IMG/VR virus record: IMGVR_UViG_3300008267_000790
Coordinates: 1 to 20,979 of that record
Strand: one strand, 5' to 3'
From: a virus
Length of the DNA: 20,979 nt
The notes beneath the pieces are model-generated. The model did not search any database. It was not told the origin of the DNA and saw only the letters and a list, made by a program, of their open reading frames with translations. Below, piece after piece: positions 1-7,067 of this stretch. Every line of letters starts with the position of its first letter. The stretch's first letter is position 1. The translations under genes and the position numbers were made by a program.

Positions 1-276
1 GTTAAGAAAGAACTAAAGAAACGCAACATTTGGTTCTTTATGCCCATGCAAAACGGTATGGGCGTAGTCGGCATCCCTGACTTTATCTGTTGCGATCGTG
101 GACAGTTTATTGGTGTAGAGACCAAGGCTCCAGGGAAGAGGGGATGTACAACTGCAAACCAAGATCGTACATTAGAAGCTATCTTTGCCCACGGTGGATG
201 GTCTATCGTGGTGGATGATGTTCAACAACTTATTGATTTTTTGGAGGTGAAAGATGAACAAAGGCGGACCAACTAA
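1..276 (+). CDS. VRR-NUC family nuclease, 5' end outside window
   Basis: The frame is open from base 1, so the gene begins upstream; the first internal ATG (40) is not a convincing start because conserved-looking sequence precedes it. The visible part carries the VRR-NUC signature of the PD-(D/E)xK nuclease superfamily: GIPDF supplies the metal-binding Asp, VETKAPGKR supplies the E-x-K pair, and a Q...L...I..HGGW segment follows. About 15-25 N-terminal residues are probably missing compared with stand-alone phage VRR-NUC proteins of roughly 100 residues. Such nucleases are thought to act on branched or structured DNA during replication and recombination, and in phages they commonly sit beside a SNF2 helicase, as here. 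The 3' end overlaps the next gene by 23 bp, which suggests translational coupling. Confidence 0.82.
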   Translation, partial: VKKELKKRNIWFFMPMQNGMGVVGIPDFICCDRGQFIGVETKAPGKRGCTTANQDRTLEAIFAHGGWSIVVDDVQQLIDFLEVKDEQRRTN

Positions 277-517
277 AGCGGCTTATGACAAGGCGTACAA
301 CGCACGTCCCGAGCAAGTAGACAAACGCGAGATGCGTAACAAAGCACGAGCAGAAATGGCACGTGATGGCAAAGTTAAAAAGGGCGACGGCAAAGATGTT
401 GACCACAAGAAGATGCTTGATAGCAAGGGCACAAACGATAAGTCAAACCTTCGTGTCGTAGATAAAGAAAAGAACCGTGGCTGGAGAGGAAGCAATGGAA
501 GCGCATACGGAAAATAG
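254..517 (+). CDS. HNH-like small protein
   Basis: This is an 87-residue, very basic protein. Its start is supported by a GGAGG ribosome binding site 6 nt before the ATG, inside the end of the nuclease gene. The C-terminal half has the HNH pattern: VDHKKML (Asp50-His51), a short GTND turn, then NLRVV (Asn65) and KNRGWRG (Asn74, where classical HNH has His or Asn). No zinc-binding CxxC pairs are present. The N-terminal 45 residues are charged and probably helical. HNH proteins nick or cut DNA; this one could be a homing-type nuclease, a recombination or packaging helper, or a catalytically weak DNA-binding protein. Its stop codon abuts the next start (TAGATG), so it is part of the replication operon. 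Confidence 0.65.
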   Translation: MNKGGPTKAAYDKAYNARPEQVDKREMRNKARAEMARDGKVKKGDGKDVDHKKMLDSKGTNDKSNLRVVDKEKNRGWRGSNGSAYGK

Positions 518-2083
518 ATGCTAGTCAGACAAGATAAGAGGGCGTTGATCCTCAAGTTAAAACATCCAACGAGAGTGACAATACCGATACCAACCGCAAA
601 GTTGGTAACGCACAATGGGCAGACACTAGTGGCTGTTCCACACAGACCTGATGAAGTTAAGGTGCTGAGAAACTTAGGCTTTAACCCGCCTGACCCGATG
701 ACTTATTACTATAAGTGGCCTGGTCGTTTCAAACCTTTTGCGGCACAGATCGAGACTGCGAACTTTCTATCCATGAATGAACGTGCGTTCTGTTTGAACA
801 GCATGGGCTTGGGTAAAACAGTTACGTCACTATGGGCATTTGACTACATGCGTGATGCTAAGCTCATCACACGTGCATTGGTTATCTGTCCACTATCTAC
901 AATGGAGCGCACTTGGGCGGACGAGATATTCAAGACGTTCCCACACTTAGATGCCACAGTTGTGTATGGCTCACGAGAAAGACGCAAGAAGTTATTGGCT
1001 CAACCCTCTGATATTTACATTATCAATACCGATGGTATTAGAACGATTCAAGACGAGTTAGCCAAGCGCCCCGACATTAACTTGATTATTGTCGATGAGA
1101 TTGCGATGTTCCGAAATGCCAGTACAGAGCGATGGAAGATTCTAAACAGCATATGTAATAAGCAGACGCACAGACGTATATGGGCTTTGACTGGTGCACC
1201 CACACCACACGAACCTACAGACGCATGGGCACAATGCCGAATCGTATGTCCAACCAACCCTGACGTACCTAAATACTTTGGTCAGTTCCGCGACTCAGTC
1301 ATGAAACAGATCACACAGTTCAAATGGATACCACGTGTTGATGCAGTAGATACTGTTAAGAAGATCATGCAACCCGCAGTTCGGTTTGCCTTGGATGACT
1401 GTATCGATTTGCCCGAGCAGACATTTATCAACCGTGATGCTGAGATGACCGATGAGCAGAAGTCTGCATACAAAGGCATGCTTGAGAAACTGATAACTGA
1501 ATACGAAGGCGGTGAGGTCCTTGCTGTCAACGAGGCGGTTAAGGCCAACAAGCTTGTTCAAATTGCTTGTGGAGTTGCCTATGGTAAAGACGGCGAGCAC
1601 ATCTACATTCCAAACAAGCCACGCATTGATGTACTTAAAGAGTTGATCGAAGGCTCAGAAGGCAAGGTCATCGTGTTCGTTCCGTTAACTGGAGTTCTAG
1701 AACATCTGATGCAAGAGTTGTCAACTGAGTGGACAGTGGCGGCAGTTCATGGTGGTACAAGCAAGGCCGAACGAGATCAAATATTTGGTGAGTTTCAAAA
1801 CGGTACAGACCTTAGAGTACTGGTGGCAAACCCTGCGACTATGTCTCATGGACTAACACTTACAGCGGCAACCAACATCATTTGGTTTGCTCCTATCCAC
1901 AGCAATGATATATACGAACAGGCTTGCGCACGAGTGCGACGACCTGGGCAGACTAGAACGACAGTGATTGCTCACATTGCTGCATCAGATATTGAAAGAC
2001 GCATTTACACCCGCCTACGCACCAAGCAGAAACTGCAAGGTGCACTACTTGAAATAATGAAAGGAATTGAATCAGATGAGTGA
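518..2083 (+). CDS. SNF2-type superfamily II helicase/ATPase
   Basis: This 521-residue protein has both RecA-like lobes of a superfamily II helicase. Lobe 1 shows motif I MGLGKT (Lys100), motif II IVDEIA (Asp193-Glu194; DEIA replaces the usual DEAH) and motif III LTGAP (224-228). Lobe 2 shows VHGG (410-413), SHGLTLTAA (443-451, the SNF2 motif V) and QACARVRRPGQT (468-479, motif VI, with Arg472 and Arg475 as likely arginine fingers). The length fits compact phage helicases with no accessory domains. It probably translocates on double-stranded DNA during replication or recombination, possibly with the upstream VRR-NUC nuclease. The start is fixed by the TAGATG junction with the HNH-like gene; only a weak GGA element precedes it, so translation is probably coupled. 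Confidence 0.9.
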   Translation: MLVRQDKRALILKLKHPTRVTIPIPTAKLVTHNGQTLVAVPHRPDEVKVLRNLGFNPPDPMTYYYKWPGRFKPFAAQIETANFLSMNERAFCLNSMGLGKTVTSLWAFDYMRDAKLITRALVICPLSTMERTWADEIFKTFPHLDATVVYGSRERRKKLLAQPSDIYIINTDGIRTIQDELAKRPDINLIIVDEIAMFRNASTERWKILNSICNKQTHRRIWALTGAPTPHEPTDAWAQCRIVCPTNPDVPKYFGQFRDSVMKQITQFKWIPRVDAVDTVKKIMQPAVRFALDDCIDLPEQTFINRDAEMTDEQKSAYKGMLEKLITEYEGGEVLAVNEAVKANKLVQIACGVAYGKDGEHIYIPNKPRIDVLKELIEGSEGKVIVFVPLTGVLEHLMQELSTEWTVAAVHGGTSKAERDQIFGEFQNGTDLRVLVANPATMSHGLTLTAATNIIWFAPIHSNDIYEQACARVRRPGQTRTTVIAHIAASDIERRIYTRLRTKQKLQGALLEIMKGIESDE

Positions 2084-2140
2084 AAACACTTAGTACAAAC
2101 ACACAAAATAAGAGTAAGCTAACACCCCCTTAGGACAAAC

Positions 2141-2521
2141 ATGAAAATATCAGAGTTGGTAGCAAAATACATTGAGGTGCGCGACAAGAAAGCTCAGATG
2201 AAAGCTGAGTACGATGGCAAGATAGCCAGAGTCGACGAAGTATTAGACAAAATTGAAGCGGCCTTGCTCAAAACATTTGAGACTACAGGCATGGATTCTG
2301 TACGCACAGAATTTGGTACTGCGTATACATCCACAAAAGCCACTGCATCCATTGCAGACCCCGATGCGTTCATGACGTTCTGTAAAGAGAACAACGCATG
2401 GCATATGTTGCAGAAACGTGCGGCTCAATCCGCTGTTGAGCAATATAAAGACGAACACGAGACACTGCCCCCAGGCATTGACTGGCGTGTAGAACGAACC
2501 ATTAACATTCGTAGATCATAA
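2141..2521 (+). CDS. Unknown phage protein, helical N-terminus
   Basis: I do not recognise a named family for this 126-residue product. Residues 1-50 are charged and look like a continuous helix or coiled coil (VRDKKAQMKAEYDGKI and DEVLDKIEAALLK). A middle segment (DSVRTEFGTAY) looks like beta structure. A region near 85-105 contains HMLQKRAAQSAVEQY, and the end is LPPGIDWRVERTINIRRS. This pattern of coiled coil, then LPPG, then a basic C-terminus is common in phage proteins placed next to ssDNA-binding proteins, so a role in replication is plausible, but that rests only on context. A weak AGGA element precedes the ATG. The preceding 57 bp hold no clear promoter. Confidence 0.8.
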   Translation: MKISELVAKYIEVRDKKAQMKAEYDGKIARVDEVLDKIEAALLKTFETTGMDSVRTEFGTAYTSTKATASIADPDAFMTFCKENNAWHMLQKRAAQSAVEQYKDEHETLPPGIDWRVERTINIRRS

Positions 2522-2541
2522 TTTTTAACAGGAGAAAACAC

Positions 2542-3426
2542 ATGAGCGAAATCATTCCATTTGAATCTGGCAATCTGCCTGCGTATTTAAAGAACCAAAA
2601 TGTGGAAAACTTAAACGGTGATTTGATATCAACCGTTAGTACGGGTTTTCCCGTAGTCTCCATCAAAGGCAAGATATTTGCCATTGTGCGTGGTGGCGAC
2701 CGCACAACCATGATGAACCCCAAAGACCCTGATAGCCCCGCAACGGCTATTGAGGTGGTGTTGCTCAAAGGCAACAAAGGTGTGTCTAAGGTGTACTACG
2801 CCAAGGGCTACCAAGAGGGTGGCGAAGATCAGAAGCCTGACTGCTACAGTAACGAAGGCGTTAAGCCCGAAGACAACTCCAAGAACCCACAGTCTAAGCA
2901 GTGCTCTACTTGCGCTCACAATCAGTGGGGTAGCAAGATTGGCGACAATGGCGGTAAGGGTAAGGCGTGCCAAGACTCTAAGCGTTTGGCTATCGCAGCC
3001 GCTGGGTTAATCAACGACCCATACTTGTTGCGTGTTCCGCCTGCATCTATTAAGGCGCTGAGTGAATATGCCGCAGCGTTGCAAAAACGCAACTTGCACT
3101 ACTCTCAAGTGGTCACCAAGATTGCATTTGAAGCGGAAGCCGCTACACCAAAGCTGACATTTAAAGCCATGGGTTATTTGCCTGAAGCCGCTTACAATGA
3201 AGTCAAAGCCGTGGTAGATACTGAGGTAGTTGCGTCTATCTTGGGTACTGGTGTTGTTGCAGTTGACGAGACTGTTGCCGCATTGGACAAGCCTATTGCT
3301 GTGGTTGAGAAGCCTAAAGCTGAAGCCAAGCCCAAACCCAAAGCTGAGCCAAAGCCTGAGCCCAAAGTGGTTGAACCTGAAGTCGCTGTCGATCTGAACC
3401 TAGATGACTTGAACTTCGACGACTAA
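2542..3426 (+). CDS. Probable ssDNA-binding protein, Cys4 motif and acidic tail
   Basis: The product has 294 residues and a strong AGGAG site 7 nt before the ATG. Three parts are visible. Residues 1-100 are mixed beta-rich sequence that could hold an OB-like core. Residues 101-143 contain four cysteines (Cys101, Cys121, Cys124, Cys143) in a CxnCxxCxnC arrangement with NQWGSK and GKGKAC between, likely a zinc site. From about 250 a Lys/Pro/Glu-rich linker (KPKPKAEPKPEPK) leads to an acidic end, DLNLDDLNFDD. A flexible linker plus acidic Phe-containing tail is the hallmark of ssDNA-binding proteins that recruit replication partners. Its position between helicase and primase supports this. The ssDNA-binding role is inference; the gene itself is certain. 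Confidence 0.85.
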   Translation: MSEIIPFESGNLPAYLKNQNVENLNGDLISTVSTGFPVVSIKGKIFAIVRGGDRTTMMNPKDPDSPATAIEVVLLKGNKGVSKVYYAKGYQEGGEDQKPDCYSNEGVKPEDNSKNPQSKQCSTCAHNQWGSKIGDNGGKGKACQDSKRLAIAAAGLINDPYLLRVPPASIKALSEYAAALQKRNLHYSQVVTKIAFEAEAATPKLTFKAMGYLPEAAYNEVKAVVDTEVVASILGTGVVAVDETVAALDKPIAVVEKPKAEAKPKPKAEPKPEPKVVEPEVAVDLNLDDLNFDD

Positions 3427-3431
3427 TTTAA

Positions 3432-3488
3432 CGGGGGGAACGCTGTGCAAAGGCTTTTAAGCTTGCGGACGAGCAGTTAGTACCCCCA
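3432..3488 (+). other. Possible structured RNA element between genes
   Basis: The 83-bp gap before the next gene contains nested complementary segments. GGGGG (3434-3438) can pair with CCCCC (3483-3487), CTG (3443-3445) with CAG (3474-3476), and GCAA (3447-3450) with TTGC (3463-3466), closing on GC/GC around a TTTTAA loop. The same stretch also holds an 11-codon GTG-started frame (3445-3480, ending TAG) preceded by a G-run. It could be an attenuator, a translation-control leader or a processing site. This rests only on visual pairing. Confidence 0.35.
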
Positions 3489-3509
3489 CCCTTTGTTTTT
3501 GGAGTACAT

Positions 3510-3761
3510 ATGTCATACGAAATAGATCAGCGAAAAGTTGTCGGTGTCGTGTTGGAGGCCAACGGTGCCTTGAACGATAAAGGATTCAACCATGGTGAAG
3601 TTATCTTGGGACTTGCCGAACTTATTGGACGCGTCATTGTGGAGTCTGCGGAAACTCAGCTTCAAGCCAGTGAGCTTCTAAATGTTGCGGTTGCCCATAT
3701 AGGGAAAACCCTCAAGATTGGAGCCGAGGCACAAGACAAGCGCATCATTACAGGGGTGTAG
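3510..3761 (+). CDS. Small unknown phage protein
   Basis: This is an 83-residue product of unrecognised family. GGAG lies 5 nt before the ATG, and the gene stops 3 bp before the primase start, so it belongs to the replication operon. The sequence reads as mostly helical: a short N-terminal part, then GEVILGLAELIGRVIVE and AETQLQASELLNVAVAHIGKTLKIGA. It has no cysteines, no signal peptide and no convincing membrane segment. It may be a small partner of the primase-helicase, but only the gene order supports that. Confidence 0.72.
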   Translation: MSYEIDQRKVVGVVLEANGALNDKGFNHGEVILGLAELIGRVIVESAETQLQASELLNVAVAHIGKTLKIGAEAQDKRIITGV

Positions 3762-3764
3762 TCC

Positions 3765-6728
3765 ATGAACACGCTCAAATTCCTGCAAACGATCCTTCCT
3801 GAGGAGGGGTTCAAGTTCGTAGGGTTGGGACGTGTTGGACGCGAAGGTATTGCACACAAAGCCTATGAGTCTCTCGAACTCATGGCGCAAGCCATCGAAT
3901 CTTATGATGCACAAAGCAACCTGATTGTCTACCATGCGTGCTGTTCCTATAAGGCGGCAAGCTATGAAGCTGAAGTAAATGGTGTAACCAAAACCAAATA
4001 CCGAGGCGCACAGAACTGGGACAAAGCCAAATCATTTTGGATTGATATCGACTGCGGTGAAGACAAGGCCGCTGAAGGTAAAGGCTATTTGGATAAAACA
4101 GAAGCCGCTAAAGCAATCCTTGGTTTCTGCAAGACACACCAGTTCCCTCAACCCATGCTTGTTGATTCAGGCGGTGGACTACATTGCTATTGGCCTTTAA
4201 CTAAACCGATTGGTCCTAACAGTTGGCGAGCAATTGCCAATGAATTTAAAGCCGCACTCAATGCCGCTGGATTGCTTGCTGACCCAACCCGCACTGCTGA
4301 CTTGTCTTCTATCCTGCGGCCTGCAGGCACTCATAATCGCAAAGCTGGACGTGAGGTCCGTGAAGTCAAGGTTAAGAACAAGCCTACATTTGTTGAACCA
4401 CAAGAATTTGCAGCCACAGTCTCACGCGCTGTCAAAGCCCTTCAAGCTCACGTACCAAGTTACTCATCAGCGCCTGGCTTAAATGATGACTTGATCACGC
4501 CATACGATGGACCCCAGTACGAAACTTCTGCTCGGTTGATTGCTGACCACTGCCAACAGGTCAGGTTCATGCGGGATACCAAGGGCGATGTTAATTTTGA
4601 AGTGTGGCGCGGGGTCATTGGACTTATTCGGTACTGTACTGAAGACATTGAATTAGCCCATGAGTGGAGCGAGAATCGTTCTGATAAACACTCTAATACA
4701 GACGTTGTTACTCGCTACGAGACTTGGTCTACTAACCCCACAGAGTGTAGTCACTTTGAAAAGAACAACGAAGCAGGCTGTACTGGATGCCCCCACAGAG
4801 GCAAAATTAAAACGCCAATGGTATTGGGTAGGGTTATCCCTGAGCCTGTCGAACAGGTAGTTGAGGTTGTAGAAGAAGAAGTTGTTGTGGAAACCATTGT
4901 CCCTGCGTTGCCTGAGACTTACGAGTATCAGAACAATCGGATGATTCGTTTTATTAAAGACAAGGATGGTGTAAACCAGCCCTTTACATTCTGCTACCAA
5001 CTGTTCTACCCTATTCAGCGTATCAAGAAAGCTGATGGGGCGTTTGCATTCACGATTCGCATGCACTTACCTGACAAACGCATTAGAGAATTTGAAGTTG
5101 ACACAGCCGCTATTGCTTCGTCAGCCGATCTACTCAAGGCCATGTCCAAGTACGAACTGATGCCTTCTAATAATAAGGACGCAACTATGCACCTGACTGC
5201 GTACATTCGTGACTCAATTACCAAGCTGATGACTGAGCAGAGGGAAGTTGATACTCTGACTTCATTTGGTTGGCGCGACAACATGGCAGGGTTTCTACTA
5301 GGTGATCGTCTGTATCACACCGATGGTTCTATTCGTAGAGTCTACGTTGGTGGTGCAGCCGCTACTTATAAGAATACATATCCTGTCCCACGTGGAACCG
5401 TTGAAGGTTACGCTGAAGCTGTTAACTTTATCTACAACCGTGAAAGCAGTGAAGCCGCGCAGTATGTATTCTGTAATGTGTACGGTTCTATCCTGACCCC
5501 ATTTGGTGAGGACAGCTACAACGGTGCTTTGGTTGCAGTTAACTCTGGCGCATCTGGTAAAGGTAAAACCTCAGTGTGGCGCGCTGCACTGTATGGTCTC
5601 GCTGATGCCAATAAACTGATCTACGCTGGTAAGGATGGTGCAACACGTAACGCTCGTTGGGCCATCGTAGGTGCTCACCAAAACATGCCTGTTGTCTTTG
5701 ACGAGATGACCGACATGGATGCGGCTGAAGTAAGTAGTTTTGCGTATACAGTCTCCCAAGGTACTGACCGAGCCCGACTCACATCCAGTGGCGGTAAGGT
5801 TGGATTCGCTGAACAGCACACTTGGAAAGCTGTCGTTGGTATCACAGCCAACGAAGACATGCACGCCAAACTAGCCTCGCACAATGCCAATACTCAGGCA
5901 GAAGCGGTGCGTATGATTGCCATCAACTTCTCCAAGTACAACGTACCCATCTTTAAGAACGCCATTGAAGTATCCGATGCGATTGACAAGATGCGGGACA
6001 ACATGGGTTGTGCAGGCGATGCGTTTATCAAGTACGTGGTTACAAACCAAGAGGCCGTGGCTAAGCTGTGGGCTTCTACTGAAGCGAAGTTGGCTGTCAT
6101 CCTACCTCAGAGTGAGTACAGGTTCTTCCGAAGCCACGCTACTGCAACTCTAACGGCTGCCAGGATTCTGCTTGACTTACAGGTTATCTCATTTGACTAT
6201 GACAAACTTGTTGAGTTCACTACATTGCTGATGGGCGACCTGACTGAGGCAATCGTGGCAGGCAACATGACTTCACCTGCTGACGCTTTGAACCGTATGA
6301 TCCGCGACTTATCCAACCGTATCATAGTGACAACTGAGTACCGTGATTTGCGTACAGATAGCCGTGGACCTGAAGATTCAATCTCTAGAATCGTTGGAAC
6401 CCCTGCGGGTCGTCGCATCATTGGTAATCAGACTACCAAGGGGAAGGACAAGTACATTGGGAAGTTATTCCTTGCCAAGACAGACGTTGGCGACTGGTGT
6501 TCCAAGAACCGCATGGAGCCCAAGGAGATGATTAAGTACGCCACCGACAACGGATGGATTATTCCTTGGCAGGAAAAGTTCAATATGGGAAGGGGTACAG
6601 CCTACTCAACTGGTAGTTGCACCTGTTTTGCGTTTGACTTCTCAGCCATGGAGGGTACTGTAGAAAACACCAGTGGTCCAGTAACACTTGTGCAAACTGA
6701 AGAAAGTGCAGTATCATCTGCTCACTAA
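3765..6728 (+). CDS. Primase-helicase fusion: AEP primase plus DUF927-like ATPase
   Basis: This 987-residue protein probably primes and unwinds DNA at the phage replication fork. Residues about 1-225 are an archaeo-eukaryotic-type primase/polymerase domain: FWIDIDC gives the metal-binding Asp94 and Asp96, VDSGGGLHCYW gives the SGGGxH motif (135-140), and ILRPAGTHN (183-191) gives the RxPGT nucleotide-binding motif. Residues about 250-350 form a PriCT-like helical region ending in a Cys/His cluster (Cys328, Cys339, Cys342, His344) followed by GKIKTP. An acidic Val/Glu linker (about 360-380) follows. The C-terminal half is a DUF927-like helicase: SGASGKGKT (Walker A, Lys601), MPVVFDEMTD (Walker B, Asp646-Glu647) and GITANEDMH (sensor Asn696). 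The start follows the preceding stop by 3 bp and has AGGGGTG upstream. It is the last + strand gene. Confidence 0.9.
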   Translation: MNTLKFLQTILPEEGFKFVGLGRVGREGIAHKAYESLELMAQAIESYDAQSNLIVYHACCSYKAASYEAEVNGVTKTKYRGAQNWDKAKSFWIDIDCGEDKAAEGKGYLDKTEAAKAILGFCKTHQFPQPMLVDSGGGLHCYWPLTKPIGPNSWRAIANEFKAALNAAGLLADPTRTADLSSILRPAGTHNRKAGREVREVKVKNKPTFVEPQEFAATVSRAVKALQAHVPSYSSAPGLNDDLITPYDGPQYETSARLIADHCQQVRFMRDTKGDVNFEVWRGVIGLIRYCTEDIELAHEWSENRSDKHSNTDVVTRYETWSTNPTECSHFEKNNEAGCTGCPHRGKIKTPMVLGRVIPEPVEQVVEVVEEEVVVETIVPALPETYEYQNNRMIRFIKDKDGVNQPFTFCYQLFYPIQRIKKADGAFAFTIRMHLPDKRIREFEVDTAAIASSADLLKAMSKYELMPSNNKDATMHLTAYIRDSITKLMTEQREVDTLTSFGWRDNMAGFLLGDRLYHTDGSIRRVYVGGAAATYKNTYPVPRGTVEGYAEAVNFIYNRESSEAAQYVFCNVYGSILTPFGEDSYNGALVAVNSGASGKGKTSVWRAALYGLADANKLIYAGKDGATRNARWAIVGAHQNMPVVFDEMTDMDAAEVSSFAYTVSQGTDRARLTSSGGKVGFAEQHTWKAVVGITANEDMHAKLASHNANTQAEAVRMIAINFSKYNVPIFKNAIEVSDAIDKMRDNMGCAGDAFIKYVVTNQEAVAKLWASTEAKLAVILPQSEYRFFRSHATATLTAARILLDLQVISFDYDKLVEFTTLLMGDLTEAIVAGNMTSPADALNRMIRDLSNRIIVTTEYRDLRTDSRGPEDSISRIVGTPAGRRIIGNQTTKGKDKYIGKLFLAKTDVGDWCSKNRMEPKEMIKYATDNGWIIPWQEKFNMGRGTAYSTGSCTCFAFDFSAMEGTVENTSGPVTLVQTEESAVSSAH

Positions 6729-6748
6729 TGTAGTTGCCCTCGTTAGTG
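6723..6748 (+). other. Hairpin across the primase stop codon
   Basis: CACTAATG (6723-6730) can pair with CGTTAGTG (6741-6748), giving 8 bp including one G-U, around a 10-nt loop. The TAA stop (6726-6728) lies inside the 5' arm. A short T-run (TGTTTTG) follows. It may be a weak first terminator or an element that protects the mRNA 3' end, just upstream of the strong terminator. Confidence 0.45.
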
Positions 6749-6772
6749 TGTTTTGTCTCCTAAGTTGGATTT

Positions 6773-6804
6773 ACCCCCTAGCCTTAAAACTAGGGGGTTT
6801 TTTT
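6773..6804 (+). terminator. Intrinsic terminator of the replication operon
   Basis: ACCCCCTAG (6773-6781) pairs perfectly with CTAGGGGGT (6790-6798) around the 8-nt loop CCTTAAAA, followed by seven Ts (6798-6804). This is a classical rho-independent terminator for + strand transcripts. On the - strand the hairpin is followed by TAAATCC rather than a T-run, so it should work poorly for the converging operon. The T-run overlaps the stop codon of the last - strand gene. Confidence 0.92.
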
Positions 6805-7057
6805 AACACTTCCAAGCGCGTAGTGATTTGTTAATTCGTGAGTCAGGGTCTTTAGCCGTCTTCTCACTGGTCAACTTCTTTTTCATTCCTTCCATGCGTG
6901 CACAGAAAGAATCTTTACGTGAACCACCTTCAGGTTGTGGTGCTTTAAGTCCTGGCTTTCCAGGGTTCGCTTTGTTGTAAGAAGCACGTCCTTTGGCGTT
7001 CAATCCACCTTCAGGGTTCTTACCTTCTTTACGTTGCCAAGCTGGTGACTTTGCCAT
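6803..7057 (-). CDS. Small basic phage protein, resembles DUF6321
   Basis: The product has 84 residues and is rich in Lys, Gly, Pro and Arg. The sequence SPAWQRKEGKNPEGGLNAKG, then KANPGKPGLKAP, GGSRKDSFCARM, and an end DPDSRINKSLRAWKC match what I remember of the widespread phage family DUF6321; no function is known to me. Two ATGs are adjacent. I chose the inner one (7057) because AAGGAG lies 6 nt before it, against 3 nt for the outer one (7060). The ribosome binding site overlaps the stop codon of the giant gene (TAAGGAG), so translation is probably coupled. It is the last gene of the - strand operon, and its TAA lies in the T-run of the opposing terminator. High charge and abundance in phages would fit a virion or nucleic-acid-binding protein, but that is inference. 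Confidence 0.85.
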   Translation of the reverse strand: MAKSPAWQRKEGKNPEGGLNAKGRASYNKANPGKPGLKAPQPEGGSRKDSFCARMEGMKKKLTSEKTAKDPDSRINKSLRAWKC

Positions 7058-7067
7058 CATTTTCTCC

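Noticed and set aside
283-615. A 110-codon - strand ORF across the HNH-like gene, with a hydrophobic N-terminus.
   Set aside because: It is antisense to two tightly coupled + strand genes and has the Leu/Ser-rich composition of an antisense shadow.
2084-2140. Possible promoter in the gap after the SNF2 gene.
   Set aside because: The AT-rich stretch has no convincing -35/-10 pair with proper spacing.
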